Positions 1 through 6,794 of a DNA stretch of 13,967 nucleotides are shown here, one piece after another; position 1 is the first letter of the stretch; every line of letters begins with the position of its first letter. The notes under the pieces are model-generated. The model did no database searches. It saw only the letters and a list, made by a program, of their open reading frames with translations, and was not told the origin of the DNA. Origin of the DNA: RXIX01 sp003989075 (GTDB lineage: Bacteria; Pseudomonadota; Gammaproteobacteria; Competibacterales; Competibacteraceae); NCBI GenBank assembly GCA_029780415.1, contig JAKOYN010000133.1:1-13967 (forward strand), written 5' to 3'. Position numbers and translations under genes: made by a program.

Positions 1-445
1 CACCATCGCCAATCCGAATCTCAACATTGTCCAGCCCCAATGCCTGCAGGCGCTGCACCGCCACCGCCGCCAGTTCCGGAATACGCTCCATCGAATACAC
101 CCGGCGCGCCAGATGCGCCAGCACTGCCGTCTGATAGCCCGAACCGGTCCCGATCTCCAGCACCTCATCCTCCGGGCGCAGCGCCAGCAACTCGGTCATC
201 AGCGCAACAATGAACGGCTGGGAAATAGTCTGCCCACAGCCAATCCCCAGCGCAGTATCGGTATAGGCCCAGGGTCGCTGCCCCGGCGGCACAAACAGAT
301 GCCGGGGCACCGTCACCAGCGCCCGCACCACCGGCGCACTCAACTCGTAGCAGCCGGTCAACATGCCGGTTTCCCAGATTTCCGCCACGACCCGCTCCAG
401 CAGCACGCGGCGCGCTTCATCCTCCGTGTCGATCGCTCCGTTCAT
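1..445 (-). CDS. pcm: Protein-L-isoaspartate O-methyltransferase, N-terminal 148 residues (cut by window edge)
   Basis: This enzyme uses S-adenosylmethionine to methylate L-isoaspartyl residues in aged cytosolic proteins, starting their repair. The frame is open from the ATG at 445-443 to the left edge. Residues near 70-80 read GQTISQPFIVA, a family hallmark. The SAM-binding motif I, VLEIGTGSGYQTAVLA, follows at about 95-110, then YSMERIPEL, and the visible part ends at IRIGDG. All fall in the order seen in E. coli Pcm (208 residues); roughly 60-70 residues should lie beyond the edge. The residue before GQTISQP is Cys where many relatives have Tyr or Gln. A GGGAG ribosome site precedes the ATG. 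The upstream same-strand gene, a deacylase relative, ends 12 bases before, so the two are probably co-transcribed. The family call is secure; the missing C-terminus cannot be judged. Confidence 0.93.
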   Translation of the reverse strand, partial: MNGAIDTEDEARRVLLERVVAEIWETGMLTGCYELSAPVVRALVTVPRHLFVPPGQRPWAYTDTALGIGCGQTISQPFIVALMTELLALRPEDEVLEIGTGSGYQTAVLAHLARRVYSMERIPELAAVAVQRLQALGLDNVEIRIGDG

Positions 446-457
446 GGTCACTCCCGC

Positions 458-1402
458 TCAGCGCACCCCGGCCCGCCGCTCAGCACGGTCCGGCCGCAGG
501 ATGCGCGCCACCAGATCACCCTCGCACAGTAGCGGCTGCCGGCGCAGACTGGCCAGCAGCCCGCTTTGGGGCGCGATAACCGACGCACGCAACTCACCGG
601 TAAAACTGTCATACACCCGGCCCAGCTCATCACCCGCCTGCACCCAGCGCCCCACCTCAAGGCACGAGGAAAACAGCCCCGACAACTCAGCCAGCACCAC
701 GAACACCTGCGACTGGCTGAAGTAATGCAGGTCATCCTCCTCCTCAGCCAGATGCAGACCGCTGACAATGCCGGTGCGGTCCAGAAACGCCACCAGACCA
801 CGAAACAGAGTTTCGCAGTGCGCCGGCTGCAGATTGCCCGCCTGACCGGCATGGATCACAAAGTTCTCGCCACCCTGCTGGTGCCAGGCCCGCACCAGAC
901 CGGGCATCACCCCCTGATCCAGTGGCCGCTCGATCACCGCCGGCAGCCCAAACAGACAGGCACTGGCCCGCTCATCATCACTGGGCGCATACAGCCGTAC
1001 CTGGGGCATCTCCTCGATTTCGAGATTGACCGTGTGCATATCGACCCGGTAATAGGCCACGCGGGTCATCGACAGCAGCGCTTCGGTCTTCATCCACATC
1101 GCCTGCTGCCGCCCGCTCAGGGACGTAGCCGCAGCACCCGCATGCCCACTGCCACGACCACGGTCGCTGCCGCTCGCCGTCGGCACGATGACAACCCGCT
1201 CCTGCATGCGCAGACCATCCCGCACCCCAGCTTCGATTTCGTGCAGAAACGCCGCCAGCCGCGACAGAACAAACATGCCATTCAGTTCATGGCCATAGAA
1301 ATCCGCCACCAGCGCCAAGCGTGGGGCACGGTCGCGCGGACCAATCATGTGATGCGGAATCCAGGGTTCATCACGTACCTGGGTCGCCAGACTGCTGCTC
1401 AT
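458..1402 (-). CDS. Succinylglutamate desuccinylase/aspartoacylase-family protein with degenerate active-site motifs
   Basis: This 314-residue protein has the layout of the zinc deacylases related to AstE and aspartoacylase (M14-like fold). Residues 29-42 match the strand and loop that normally carry the first zinc ligands, and residues 121-124 (DMHT) match the later Asp-x-His motif. The C-terminal 80 residues fit the usual beta domain, with APQSGLL and CEGDLVARI. Key residues differ: the usual H-x-x-E is YGHE at 36-39, so the expected zinc His is Tyr with a His two places later. The usual E-x-G catalytic segment reads HAGQ at 184-187. The middle region also lacks the typical Arg/Asn substrate motif. 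It may be a divergent enzyme with rearranged ligands or a non-catalytic relative; the substrate is unknown. GAGGAG lies just before the ATG. It leads a probable two-gene unit with pcm. Confidence 0.8.
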   Translation of the reverse strand: MSSSLATQVRDEPWIPHHMIGPRDRAPRLALVADFYGHELNGMFVLSRLAAFLHEIEAGVRDGLRMQERVVIVPTASGSDRGRGSGHAGAAATSLSGRQQAMWMKTEALLSMTRVAYYRVDMHTVNLEIEEMPQVRLYAPSDDERASACLFGLPAVIERPLDQGVMPGLVRAWHQQGGENFVIHAGQAGNLQPAHCETLFRGLVAFLDRTGIVSGLHLAEEEDDLHYFSQSQVFVVLAELSGLFSSCLEVGRWVQAGDELGRVYDSFTGELRASVIAPQSGLLASLRRQPLLCEGDLVARILRPDRAERRAGVR

Positions 1403-1548
1403 CTCGACTCCTCAACCACGGCGCACGGGACACGCTGCACGCATCCCGCCCGGCTTTGGCTGTCTGTTGTTTTTAATTAAATCATAGCCCGGTTCCAGGA
1501 TTTCGCATGGTGAACATGAGCCACCCCAGCCCGGCAAGACCACCGTCA

Positions 1549-1609
1549 GCGAAAAAATTCGCGGCAAAATGTTGCAACGCAACATGGAACCCGTTATATT
1601 GCACCGCAA
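1549..1609 (+). promoter_or_regulatory. Phasin gene promoter with two TTGC-N3-GCAA dyad operators
   Basis: A -35-like TTGCAA (1572-1577) and a -10-like TATATT (1595-1600) are 17 bp apart, placing a start near 1607. Two dyads overlap them: TGTTGC-AAC-GCAACA (1570-1584, perfect 6-bp arms) covers the -35, and TTGC-ACC-GCAA (1599-1609) covers the end of the -10 and the start point. Their equivalent positions are 27 bp apart. An A-run lies just upstream at 1552-1557 inside GCGAA-AAAA-TTCGC. Phasin genes in other PHA producers are repressed by PhaR, which is reported to bind TGC/GCA dyads. That PhaR is the binder here is inference. Confidence 0.6.
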
Positions 1610-1646
1610 CAAGATTCCCAACCTGCCAAGTTCCAAGGAGATCACC

Positions 1647-2000
1647 ATGGTCGTCGATCTGTTCAGTAAAGCTCTGGAAACGCCCAAGACCCTGCCGCAG
1701 CCGCTGGTCAAGGCCAACAAGCTGTTCGTGGAGAACATGGAAAAGCTTCTGGTCCTGCAGATGAATTCGCTGAAGTCCTACCTGGACATCGGCCTCAACC
1801 AGATGCGCGCCGCCGCTGAAATCACCGATTTGCAGAGTCTGCAGGATTTCTACAAGCGGCAGGCGGAAATCGCCCAGACCGTGCAGCAGAAGCTGATGAG
1901 TGACGCCAAGGTGATGTCCGAGATGGCCACGCGCTTCAAGACCGAGATGGATGGCCTGACCAAGGCGACCCTGGAAGACGTACTGCCCAAGGCCGCGTAA
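1647..2000 (+). CDS. Phasin family protein (PHA granule-associated)
   Basis: Phasins coat intracellular polyhydroxyalkanoate granules and control their number and size. This 117-residue protein is rich in Leu, Ala, Gln and Lys and has no Cys, signal peptide or membrane helix. It is almost wholly predicted amphipathic helix. The run from KANKLFVENMEKLLVLQ through YLDIGLNQMRAAAEI to LQDFYKRQAEIAQ matches the Phasin_2 pattern of a first helix, a short D-x-x-x-L break and a second helix. A longer frame opens at 1569, but the ATG at 1647 is chosen: AAGGAG (1635-1640) sits 6 bases before it, and the longer start lies upstream of the predicted transcription start. It appears to be monocistronic, with its own promoter and terminator. 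No PHA synthase or phaR is in the window. Small phasin-like proteins can have other roles, so granule binding is inferred from family. Confidence 0.85.
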   Translation: MVVDLFSKALETPKTLPQPLVKANKLFVENMEKLLVLQMNSLKSYLDIGLNQMRAAAEITDLQSLQDFYKRQAEIAQTVQQKLMSDAKVMSEMATRFKTEMDGLTKATLEDVLPKAA

Positions 2001-2027
2001 AATCCAGGTGCGGTTCTGACCGCCCAG

Positions 2028-2060
2028 CGCCGCCCCGCCTCTGCGGGGCGGTGTCGTTTT
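2028..2060 (+). terminator. Intrinsic terminator of the phasin gene
   Basis: CGCCCCGC (2031-2038) pairs with GCGGGGCG (2043-2050) around a CTCT loop. The stem extends by C-G and G-T pairs to about 2028/2053 and is followed by TGTCGTTTT. It starts 28 bases after the phasin stop codon. It also contains the leftmost possible GTG start of rsmJ (2051), which argues against that start. Confidence 0.8.
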
Positions 2061-2089
2061 CCACTTCCCCACCCTCCGGAACTGCTGCT

Positions 2090-2884
2090 GTGAACTGCCC
2101 ATCCCTGCTGCCTGCACTCGCGATCCAGATTGGCGCGGAGGTCGCCGAGCGCCAGATGGCGGCAGCGGCCCTGGCTGCTGAACTCGGCCTGCCCGGCCTT
2201 GATGATGCCAGTATGGCGAACGGTACACACCTGCTGGCGTTCACCGCGACCCACCTGGAATTGCGTACCCTGGGAGCCGATGCACCGGGGCCGATTTATG
2301 TCGATTTCGTCGCGGGCGCGGCCGCGCATCGGCGCCGGTTTGGCGGTGGCCGCGGCCAGCCCCTGGCGCGGGCGATGGGCCTGAAAGGCGGCGCGATGCC
2401 CCGCGTGGTCGATGCCACTGCTGGACTGGGTCAGGATGCCTTCGTGCTCGCCTGCCTGGGCTGCACCGTGGAACTGGTGGAGCGTGCGCCGATCATCGCT
2501 GCGTTGCTGCGTGATGGTCTGGAGCGCGCCCGGCAGGATGGGGAAATCGGCGCGCTGGCCCGGGAACGGCTGCACCTGTACAACGCTGACGGGCGCGAAT
2601 ACCTGCGCGCGCTGCCGGTTGAGCGGCGGCCCGAGGTGGTCTATCTGGACCCGATGTACCCGCAGCGCCGCAAGAGCGCCCTGACCAGCAAGGAAATGCG
2701 CCTGCTGCGGCAACTGGTCGGCGAGGATCTCGACGCGCCGGCGCTGCTGGATGCCGCGCTGACGGTGGCACAACGCCGGGTAGTGGTTAAGCGGCCCCGC
2801 CTGGCACCGGCGCTGGCCGGGCCGCGACCCAGCGCCTGTATCGAAGCACCCAATACCCGTTTCGACCTCTATCTGCTGTCCTGA
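2090..2884 (+). CDS. rsmJ: 16S rRNA (guanine-N2)-methyltransferase RsmJ
   Basis: RsmJ methylates guanine 1516 of 16S rRNA in the small ribosomal subunit, using SAM. From the start chosen here the protein has 264 residues (E. coli RsmJ has 250). Family segments occur in order: HLELR, IYVDFVAGAAAHRRRFGGGRGQ (about 68-90), the SAM motif VVDATAGLGQDAFVLACLGC (about 106-125), VERAPIIAALL, then the active-site-type YLDPMYP (about 185-191) with the KSAL and KEMR signatures and VVVKRP. The frame also has a GTG at 2051, but that lies inside the phasin terminator hairpin, so GTG 2090 is preferred; the ribosome site is weak for both. The 3' end overlaps the end of the convergent olsA gene by 16 bases. 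Identification is firm, the start is not. Confidence 0.92.
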   Translation: MNCPSLLPALAIQIGAEVAERQMAAAALAAELGLPGLDDASMANGTHLLAFTATHLELRTLGADAPGPIYVDFVAGAAAHRRRFGGGRGQPLARAMGLKGGAMPRVVDATAGLGQDAFVLACLGCTVELVERAPIIAALLRDGLERARQDGEIGALARERLHLYNADGREYLRALPVERRPEVVYLDPMYPQRRKSALTSKEMRLLRQLVGEDLDAPALLDAALTVAQRRVVVKRPRLAPALAGPRPSACIEAPNTRFDLYLLS

Positions 2885-3660
2885 AGCCGCGCCACTGACC
2901 ACTCTCCGCCCGGTTTCCCGGCCAATACCGCACTGATCTGCGCCCGCGCCTGCCCGGCCAGCTCATTACGACTGCGCCCGGCCACCGCCAGCGGCGGGCA
3001 GAACTGCAGCTCGACAACGATGCGCCGCTCACCCAGCAGAGCCCACAGATGCGGCAGTAGCGCAGCATCATCGATGAAGGGCACCCGCGCATGCAGACCC
3101 GTGCCGCTGGCATCGGGATAGCGCAGCGCGATCGCCTGCACCGGACAGCGCGCCAGCAGCGCCGCCTGAAACAGGCGGGCAAAGAAGCGCCGCACGCTAC
3201 GGCCATCGGTCGAAGTGCCTTCTGGAAATACCAGCACCCGACCCCGATTACGCAGCCGCCAGGTCAGTTGTTCGGCCGCTTCACCGGCGCCATTGTCACC
3301 GCCGCGCCGGATGAAGGCCGTACCGGCGCGCCGGCTCAGCCAACCCACCAGCGGCCATCCGGCCACCTCGCGCTTGGCCAGGAAGTGCGTCGGGCACACA
3401 GCAGCGATACAGAAAATATCCAGCCAGGAGATATGGTTGGCGACAAACAGCGTCGCGCCGGCATGCGGCGTGCCGGTCACGCGGATGTGCACACCCAGCA
3501 CACGGCACAACACCCGGCTCCACAGCATCAGCGGCATGCAGGACACGGCACCATCACGCCCCGGACGCAGCAGCGCTGCCACCATGATGCCGGCGAGCAG
3601 ATGCAAAACCAGCAGCGGCGTCCGCCAGATTCGCCGCCAGATTGCCGCCGGACCGCTCAT
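2869..3660 (-). CDS. olsA: OlsA-type lyso-ornithine lipid O-acyltransferase (PlsC family)
   Basis: This 263-residue acyltransferase likely adds the second, ester-linked acyl chain to lyso-ornithine lipid at the inner membrane. The PlsC motif I, NHISWLD, is at 75-81 (His76 and Asp81 catalytic in the family). FIRRG is at 116-120 and FPEGTSTDG at 145-153. A hydrophobic segment at about 15-31 can anchor it to the membrane. The ATG at 3660-3658 overlaps the TGA of upstream olsB as ATGA, which fixes the start; an in-frame extension to 3759 would lie wholly inside olsB. PlsC-family enzymes more often make phosphatidic acid, so the ornithine-lipid role rests on the coupling with olsB. The same gene order occurs in Pseudomonas. 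The 3' end overlaps rsmJ tail to tail. Confidence 0.88.
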   Translation of the reverse strand: MSGPAAIWRRIWRTPLLVLHLLAGIMVAALLRPGRDGAVSCMPLMLWSRVLCRVLGVHIRVTGTPHAGATLFVANHISWLDIFCIAAVCPTHFLAKREVAGWPLVGWLSRRAGTAFIRRGGDNGAGEAAEQLTWRLRNRGRVLVFPEGTSTDGRSVRRFFARLFQAALLARCPVQAIALRYPDASGTGLHARVPFIDDAALLPHLWALLGERRIVVELQFCPPLAVAGRSRNELAGQARAQISAVLAGKPGGEWSVARLQDSR

Positions 3661-4427
3661 GCAGCCCGATCCAGAAAATGCCGCGCGTAACGCCGCTCCA
3701 GTTGCCGGGTCTCCAGCAGGATGAACACATCCGCCACCCGGAAATCCTCGTCCAGGCACGGCTCACCACAGATGCGCGCGCCAACGCGCAGATAGGCCTT
3801 GAGCAGCGGCGGCAGCGAATAGTCAGCGCGGGCGATGCCATCGCGACGCGGCAGCGGCGTCTTGGGCCGCACCCGCAGTTCCGGCGCACTCAGGTAGCGC
3901 TCGGCCAGTCCGGCATAAATCGCCTGGGCCTGCATCCCGTCCTGGCCAAGTGGAATACTGGCGCAGCCAATCAGATAGTCGATGCCATGCGCCGCCACCA
4001 GGCTGGCGATACCCGACCACAGGGCACTGATCGTGGCACCGTTGCGATAGTCGCGATGCACACAGGTGCGGCCGATTTCCGCGAAACGTCCCGGCAGGCT
4101 CAGAATCGATCCAAGGTCGAACTCGCCCTGGGAGTAGAAGCCACCGGCCTGAGGCGCACTGTCCCCGGTCAGAATGCGCGTGCACCCGACCACCTGTCCG
4201 GTCAGCGCTTCACGCACCAGCAGATGATGGCAATGCGCGTCAAACGCGTCATGATCCAGGCCTGGAATGCGGTTGTGCAGGCGTGCGCCCATTTCGCCGG
4301 CAAAAATGGCGTAGCGCAGCTGCTGCGCGGCGCGTACATCAGCCGCCGATTCGGCAAAGGCGAGTTGCAGGCCACCCGGCAGCGGTGGACGATGCACGGA
4401 CTGATCACGATAGGGTTGGACATTCAC
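3657..4427 (-). CDS. olsB: L-ornithine N-alpha-acyltransferase OlsB (GNAT family)
   Basis: OlsB transfers a 3-hydroxyacyl chain from acyl carrier protein to the alpha-amino group of ornithine, the first step of ornithine-lipid synthesis. This phosphorus-free lipid can replace phospholipids. The protein has 256 residues. Family segments include the N-terminal AAQQLRYAIFAGEMGA (about 33-48), GLDHDAFDAHCHHLLV (about 56-71), VVGCTRIL, GGFYSQGEFDL, EIGRTCVHRDYRNGATISALW and YLIGCASIPL. The start is a GTG at 4427-4425, five bases after GGAGG. An ATG four bases further in is in another frame. It overlaps olsA by ATGA, so translation is probably coupled. I see no Pho-box-like pair of repeats in the short divergent region shared with menA. 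Confidence in family and partner is high. Confidence 0.9.
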   Translation of the reverse strand: MNVQPYRDQSVHRPPLPGGLQLAFAESAADVRAAQQLRYAIFAGEMGARLHNRIPGLDHDAFDAHCHHLLVREALTGQVVGCTRILTGDSAPQAGGFYSQGEFDLGSILSLPGRFAEIGRTCVHRDYRNGATISALWSGIASLVAAHGIDYLIGCASIPLGQDGMQAQAIYAGLAERYLSAPELRVRPKTPLPRRDGIARADYSLPPLLKAYLRVGARICGEPCLDEDFRVADVFILLETRQLERRYARHFLDRAA

Positions 4428-4563
4428 AACGGCCTCCGGACATGACGGGTAAGCGGACGAATGGTGGCAACCCTACGTCGCCGGAATTGCAAGCGCTTTA
4501 AATCCGCTTGACAGGCCGGTGACAATGCATGTCTGACTCTTTGCCGCGATCTGGAGACTGCTG

Positions 4564-5457
4564 ATGATTCGCTACTGGTGGGCTGCCTGTCGACCGCGCA
4601 CCTTGCCGATTGCCATGACGCCCGTTGTGGTGGGCGCGGCGCTGGCCTGGGTTGCGCGCGGCGGCACGCTGAATGCGGGGGTGTGGTGGCTGACCCTGCT
4701 GGCAGCCGTGTTGCTTCAGGTGGCGACCAATCTGCATAACGATGCCGCCGATGGCGTGCGCGGACTGGATCAGCCGGCTGCGCGCATCGGTCCGCCGCGG
4801 GTCACTGCGACCGGCTGGCTCAGTGCCCGGCAGGTGCAGTATGCGGCGCGCGGGTGCTTCATGCTGGCTCTGGGTCTGGGCGTGGCACTGGTGGCGATTG
4901 GCGGCCTGCCGATCCTGCTGATCGGTCTGGCTGCTCTGGCGGCTGGCTATGGCTATAGCGGTGGACCACGTCCGCTGGCGGCAAGCGCTCTGGGTGAGCT
5001 GTATGTTTGGCTGTTCTTTGGCGTGGCGGCGGTGGCAGGAACCTACTATCTGCAGACCGGCCGGGTTGACCCGGGCGCGCTGCGGGCCGGGGCGCTGCTC
5101 GGGCTGCTGGCAGCGGCGGTACTGGCGGTGAACAATCATCGCGACCGTGACAGCGACCGGATCGCCGGGCGGCGCACGCTGGCCCTGCGGCTTGGACCAC
5201 AGGCAACGCGCGGCCTGTATGCGCTGCTGATTCTGGGGCCGTTTCTGCTGGTGCCGACGTTGCAGCTGCAGGGCCTGGGGCCGTGGAGCTGGCTGCTGCC
5301 GGAACTGGCGTTGCCGTGGGCGCTGCGTCTGGCGGTGCGCTTCTGGCGCACGGGCGGCACGGGATTGAACGCGGTGCTGGTCGCGACCGTGCACCTGGAG
5401 CTGTATTTTGGGCTGCTACTGGCACTGGGCGTCGTGCTGGACCACACCCCGCCCTAG
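4564..5457 (+). CDS. menA: 1,4-dihydroxy-2-naphthoate polyprenyltransferase-like UbiA-family protein (MenA)
   Basis: MenA attaches a polyprenyl tail to 1,4-dihydroxy-2-naphthoate in the inner membrane, forming demethylmenaquinone. The 297-residue sequence is strongly hydrophobic, with about eight or nine helices. The first Asp-rich prenyl-diphosphate site reads NLHNDAAD (56-63) and the second NNHRDRDSD (190-198), followed by the MenA-type GRRTLALRLG. The N-terminal RPRTLP at 10-15 is also typical. GGAG lies 8 bases before the ATG. No other menaquinone gene is in the window, and the flanking genes (olsBA, lytic transglycosylase) are unrelated. A perfect TTGACA at 4508-4513 could be a -35, but I find no good -10. 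Another UbiA-family aromatic substrate cannot be excluded, but the second motif favours MenA. Confidence 0.85.
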   Translation: MIRYWWAACRPRTLPIAMTPVVVGAALAWVARGGTLNAGVWWLTLLAAVLLQVATNLHNDAADGVRGLDQPAARIGPPRVTATGWLSARQVQYAARGCFMLALGLGVALVAIGGLPILLIGLAALAAGYGYSGGPRPLAASALGELYVWLFFGVAAVAGTYYLQTGRVDPGALRAGALLGLLAAAVLAVNNHRDRDSDRIAGRRTLALRLGPQATRGLYALLILGPFLLVPTLQLQGLGPWSWLLPELALPWALRLAVRFWRTGGTGLNAVLVATVHLELYFGLLLALGVVLDHTPP

Positions 5458-5517
5458 CCACGCGCCGGCGCCAAAGTGAACGATGCCTGGGTGCCGTCTC
5501 GCGGACCCGTTGCCCGT

Positions 5518-6522
5518 TCAGGACGCGGTGCGCGGGCGGACTGCCAGCAGAGTCGCTGGAGTCTCCGCTGGCGCAATGGCTGCCGGTCCGGGTGCGACGG
5601 TTCGGGCTGCGGGCGCATTCAACCGTGCCGGTGCAGTCACCGGCGCCACCGGCGGGTGCGAAAGCTGGCCATAGGCGCGCACGATACGATCAACATAGGC
5701 GCGGGTCTCGGCATAGGGCGGCACACCGCCATGCCGCAGCACCGCACCCTCGCCGGCGTTATAGCCGGCCAGGGTCAGCCGCACATCACCCTGAAAATAG
5801 GCCAGCAGCCAGCGTAGATAGGCCATGCCACCCTGCAGATTCTGCAGCGGGTCGTAGGGATCGCGCACGCCAAAACGCTCGGCGGTTTCGGGGATCAGCT
5901 GCATCAGGCCCTGGGCATTCTTGACCGAGCGCGCCTGAACGTTAAAGCCGGATTCGGCATTGATCACCGCCATCACCAGCGCCGGCTGGAGACCATAATC
6001 AGGCGCCAGACGATGCACCATCGTCTCGACCTGTGCCCGCGCCGGCGATACCGGACCTGAGCGCGCTGCCATCTGCGGTACGGGCGCAGGCGCAGGCTTG
6101 ACTGTCGGATCGATCGGCTCATTGCAGCGCGCCGGCGTATTGGGCCCCGGCTCTGCGATGCGCTCCAGCATGCGCTGAGCCATGGCATCGCCGCGCGCCG
6201 CCGCCAGACGAAACCAGGCAGCCGCCTGGGCATCATCGCGCGCTACACCGCGGCCATTGGCATACATCCAGCCCAGCTGATATTGCGCCTCGACATGGCC
6301 ACGCCGTGCCGCCGCACAATACAACTGCATGGCGCGGCTATAGTCCTGCGCCACGCCTTCGCCATGCTCATAGCGCACGGCCCATTCCGTTTGCGCCACC
6401 GGTGTCCCGCGCAGCAGCCGCACCCATTCAGCGCTGGTCCCGGCGGCCTGCGCACCGCTGCCGCATAGACCGCACAGGCCACAGAGCCAGGCACTGATCC
6501 GCATAATGCGTAATTTTTTCAA
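5518..6522 (-). CDS. Exported lytic transglycosylase with Sel1 repeats and SLT domain
   Basis: This predicted periplasmic enzyme cleaves the MurNAc-GlcNAc bond of peptidoglycan. The 334 residues are: a signal peptide (1 to about 26, charged start, Leu/Cys-rich core, AQA-A cleavage site), two Sel1-like helical repeats (about 45-116) and a Pro/Ala linker. The SLT domain (about 160-285) carries VINAESGF with catalytic Glu190, GLMQLIPETAERFGV and LAGYNAGEGAV. A low-complexity Ala/Pro tail (about 290-334) follows. The start is a TTG at 6522-6520 because GGAGGAG sits four bases before it; the next in-frame ATG (6504) lies inside the charged signal region and has no ribosome site. The signal core CGLCGLCG comes from a short DNA repeat. 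I do not see a convincing lipobox. Sel1 repeats usually mediate protein contacts, so this enzyme may act in a complex. Confidence 0.88.
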   Translation of the reverse strand: MKKLRIMRISAWLCGLCGLCGSGAQAAGTSAEWVRLLRGTPVAQTEWAVRYEHGEGVAQDYSRAMQLYCAAARRGHVEAQYQLGWMYANGRGVARDDAQAAAWFRLAAARGDAMAQRMLERIAEPGPNTPARCNEPIDPTVKPAPAPVPQMAARSGPVSPARAQVETMVHRLAPDYGLQPALVMAVINAESGFNVQARSVKNAQGLMQLIPETAERFGVRDPYDPLQNLQGGMAYLRWLLAYFQGDVRLTLAGYNAGEGAVLRHGGVPPYAETRAYVDRIVRAYGQLSHPPVAPVTAPARLNAPAARTVAPGPAAIAPAETPATLLAVRPRTAS

Positions 6523-6794
6523 GACACTCCTCCGCGCAAATTGATCCCTTGTTTTTCAATCAGCTAAGCAGGTTTTGTATAAAAAAACAATCAGCACATC
6601 ACCGCCCACAACCACCCGACGCATGAATCCACTCACACAGCATTTGCAAAAAAATGACGGCGCGCACCCGGAAACCGGACAGATTACAGTGATAGAATTT
6701 GTGTTGATTCAACCCGGTCGCTCTAGCCATTGAGGGCCGGTGCATCCTAAAAATAAATCGCTGTTCACCGAACCGAACCCGACAGGAGGCCCTG
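6523..6794. other. Divergent AT-rich intergenic region between transglycosylase and EF-G-like gene
   Basis: The 272 bases are clearly AT-richer than the flanks, with A-runs at about 6580-6587 and 6649-6656. Two copies of CAATCAGC (6557-6564 and 6588-6595) are 31 bp apart and flank a TATA-like stretch that could be the -10 of the leftward gene. A perfect dyad GTTGA-T-TCAAC is at 6703-6713. I see no open frame of interest. Confidence 0.5.
6690..6698 (+). promoter_or_regulatory. Putative extended -10 promoter of the EF-G-like gene
   Basis: TG-A-TAGAAT (6690-6698) fits an extended -10 element, and no good -35 is visible 17 bases upstream. The predicted start near 6705 falls inside the dyad GTTGA-T-TCAAC (6703-6713), so a repressor could act there. 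The leader to the ATG would be about 90 bases. Confidence 0.4.

Noticed and set aside
566..1480. Plus-strand 304-residue open frame opposite the deacylase gene
   Set aside because: Antisense to a gene with family motifs and a good ribosome site; rich in Arg, His and Gln, as expected of a GC-rich shadow frame.
1850..2902. Minus-strand 350-residue open frame
   Set aside because: Runs through the phasin gene, its terminator and rsmJ; no family features.
3642..4445. Plus-strand 267-residue open frame
   Set aside because: Antisense to olsB, which has clear GNAT/OlsB segments and ATGA coupling to olsA.
4508..4513. TTGACA as -35 of a menA promoter
   Set aside because: No acceptable -10 hexamer lies 15-19 bases downstream, so I did not call a promoter.
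4498..5394. Minus-strand 298-residue Gln/Arg/His-rich open frame
   Set aside because: Antisense shadow of menA with no recognisable motif.
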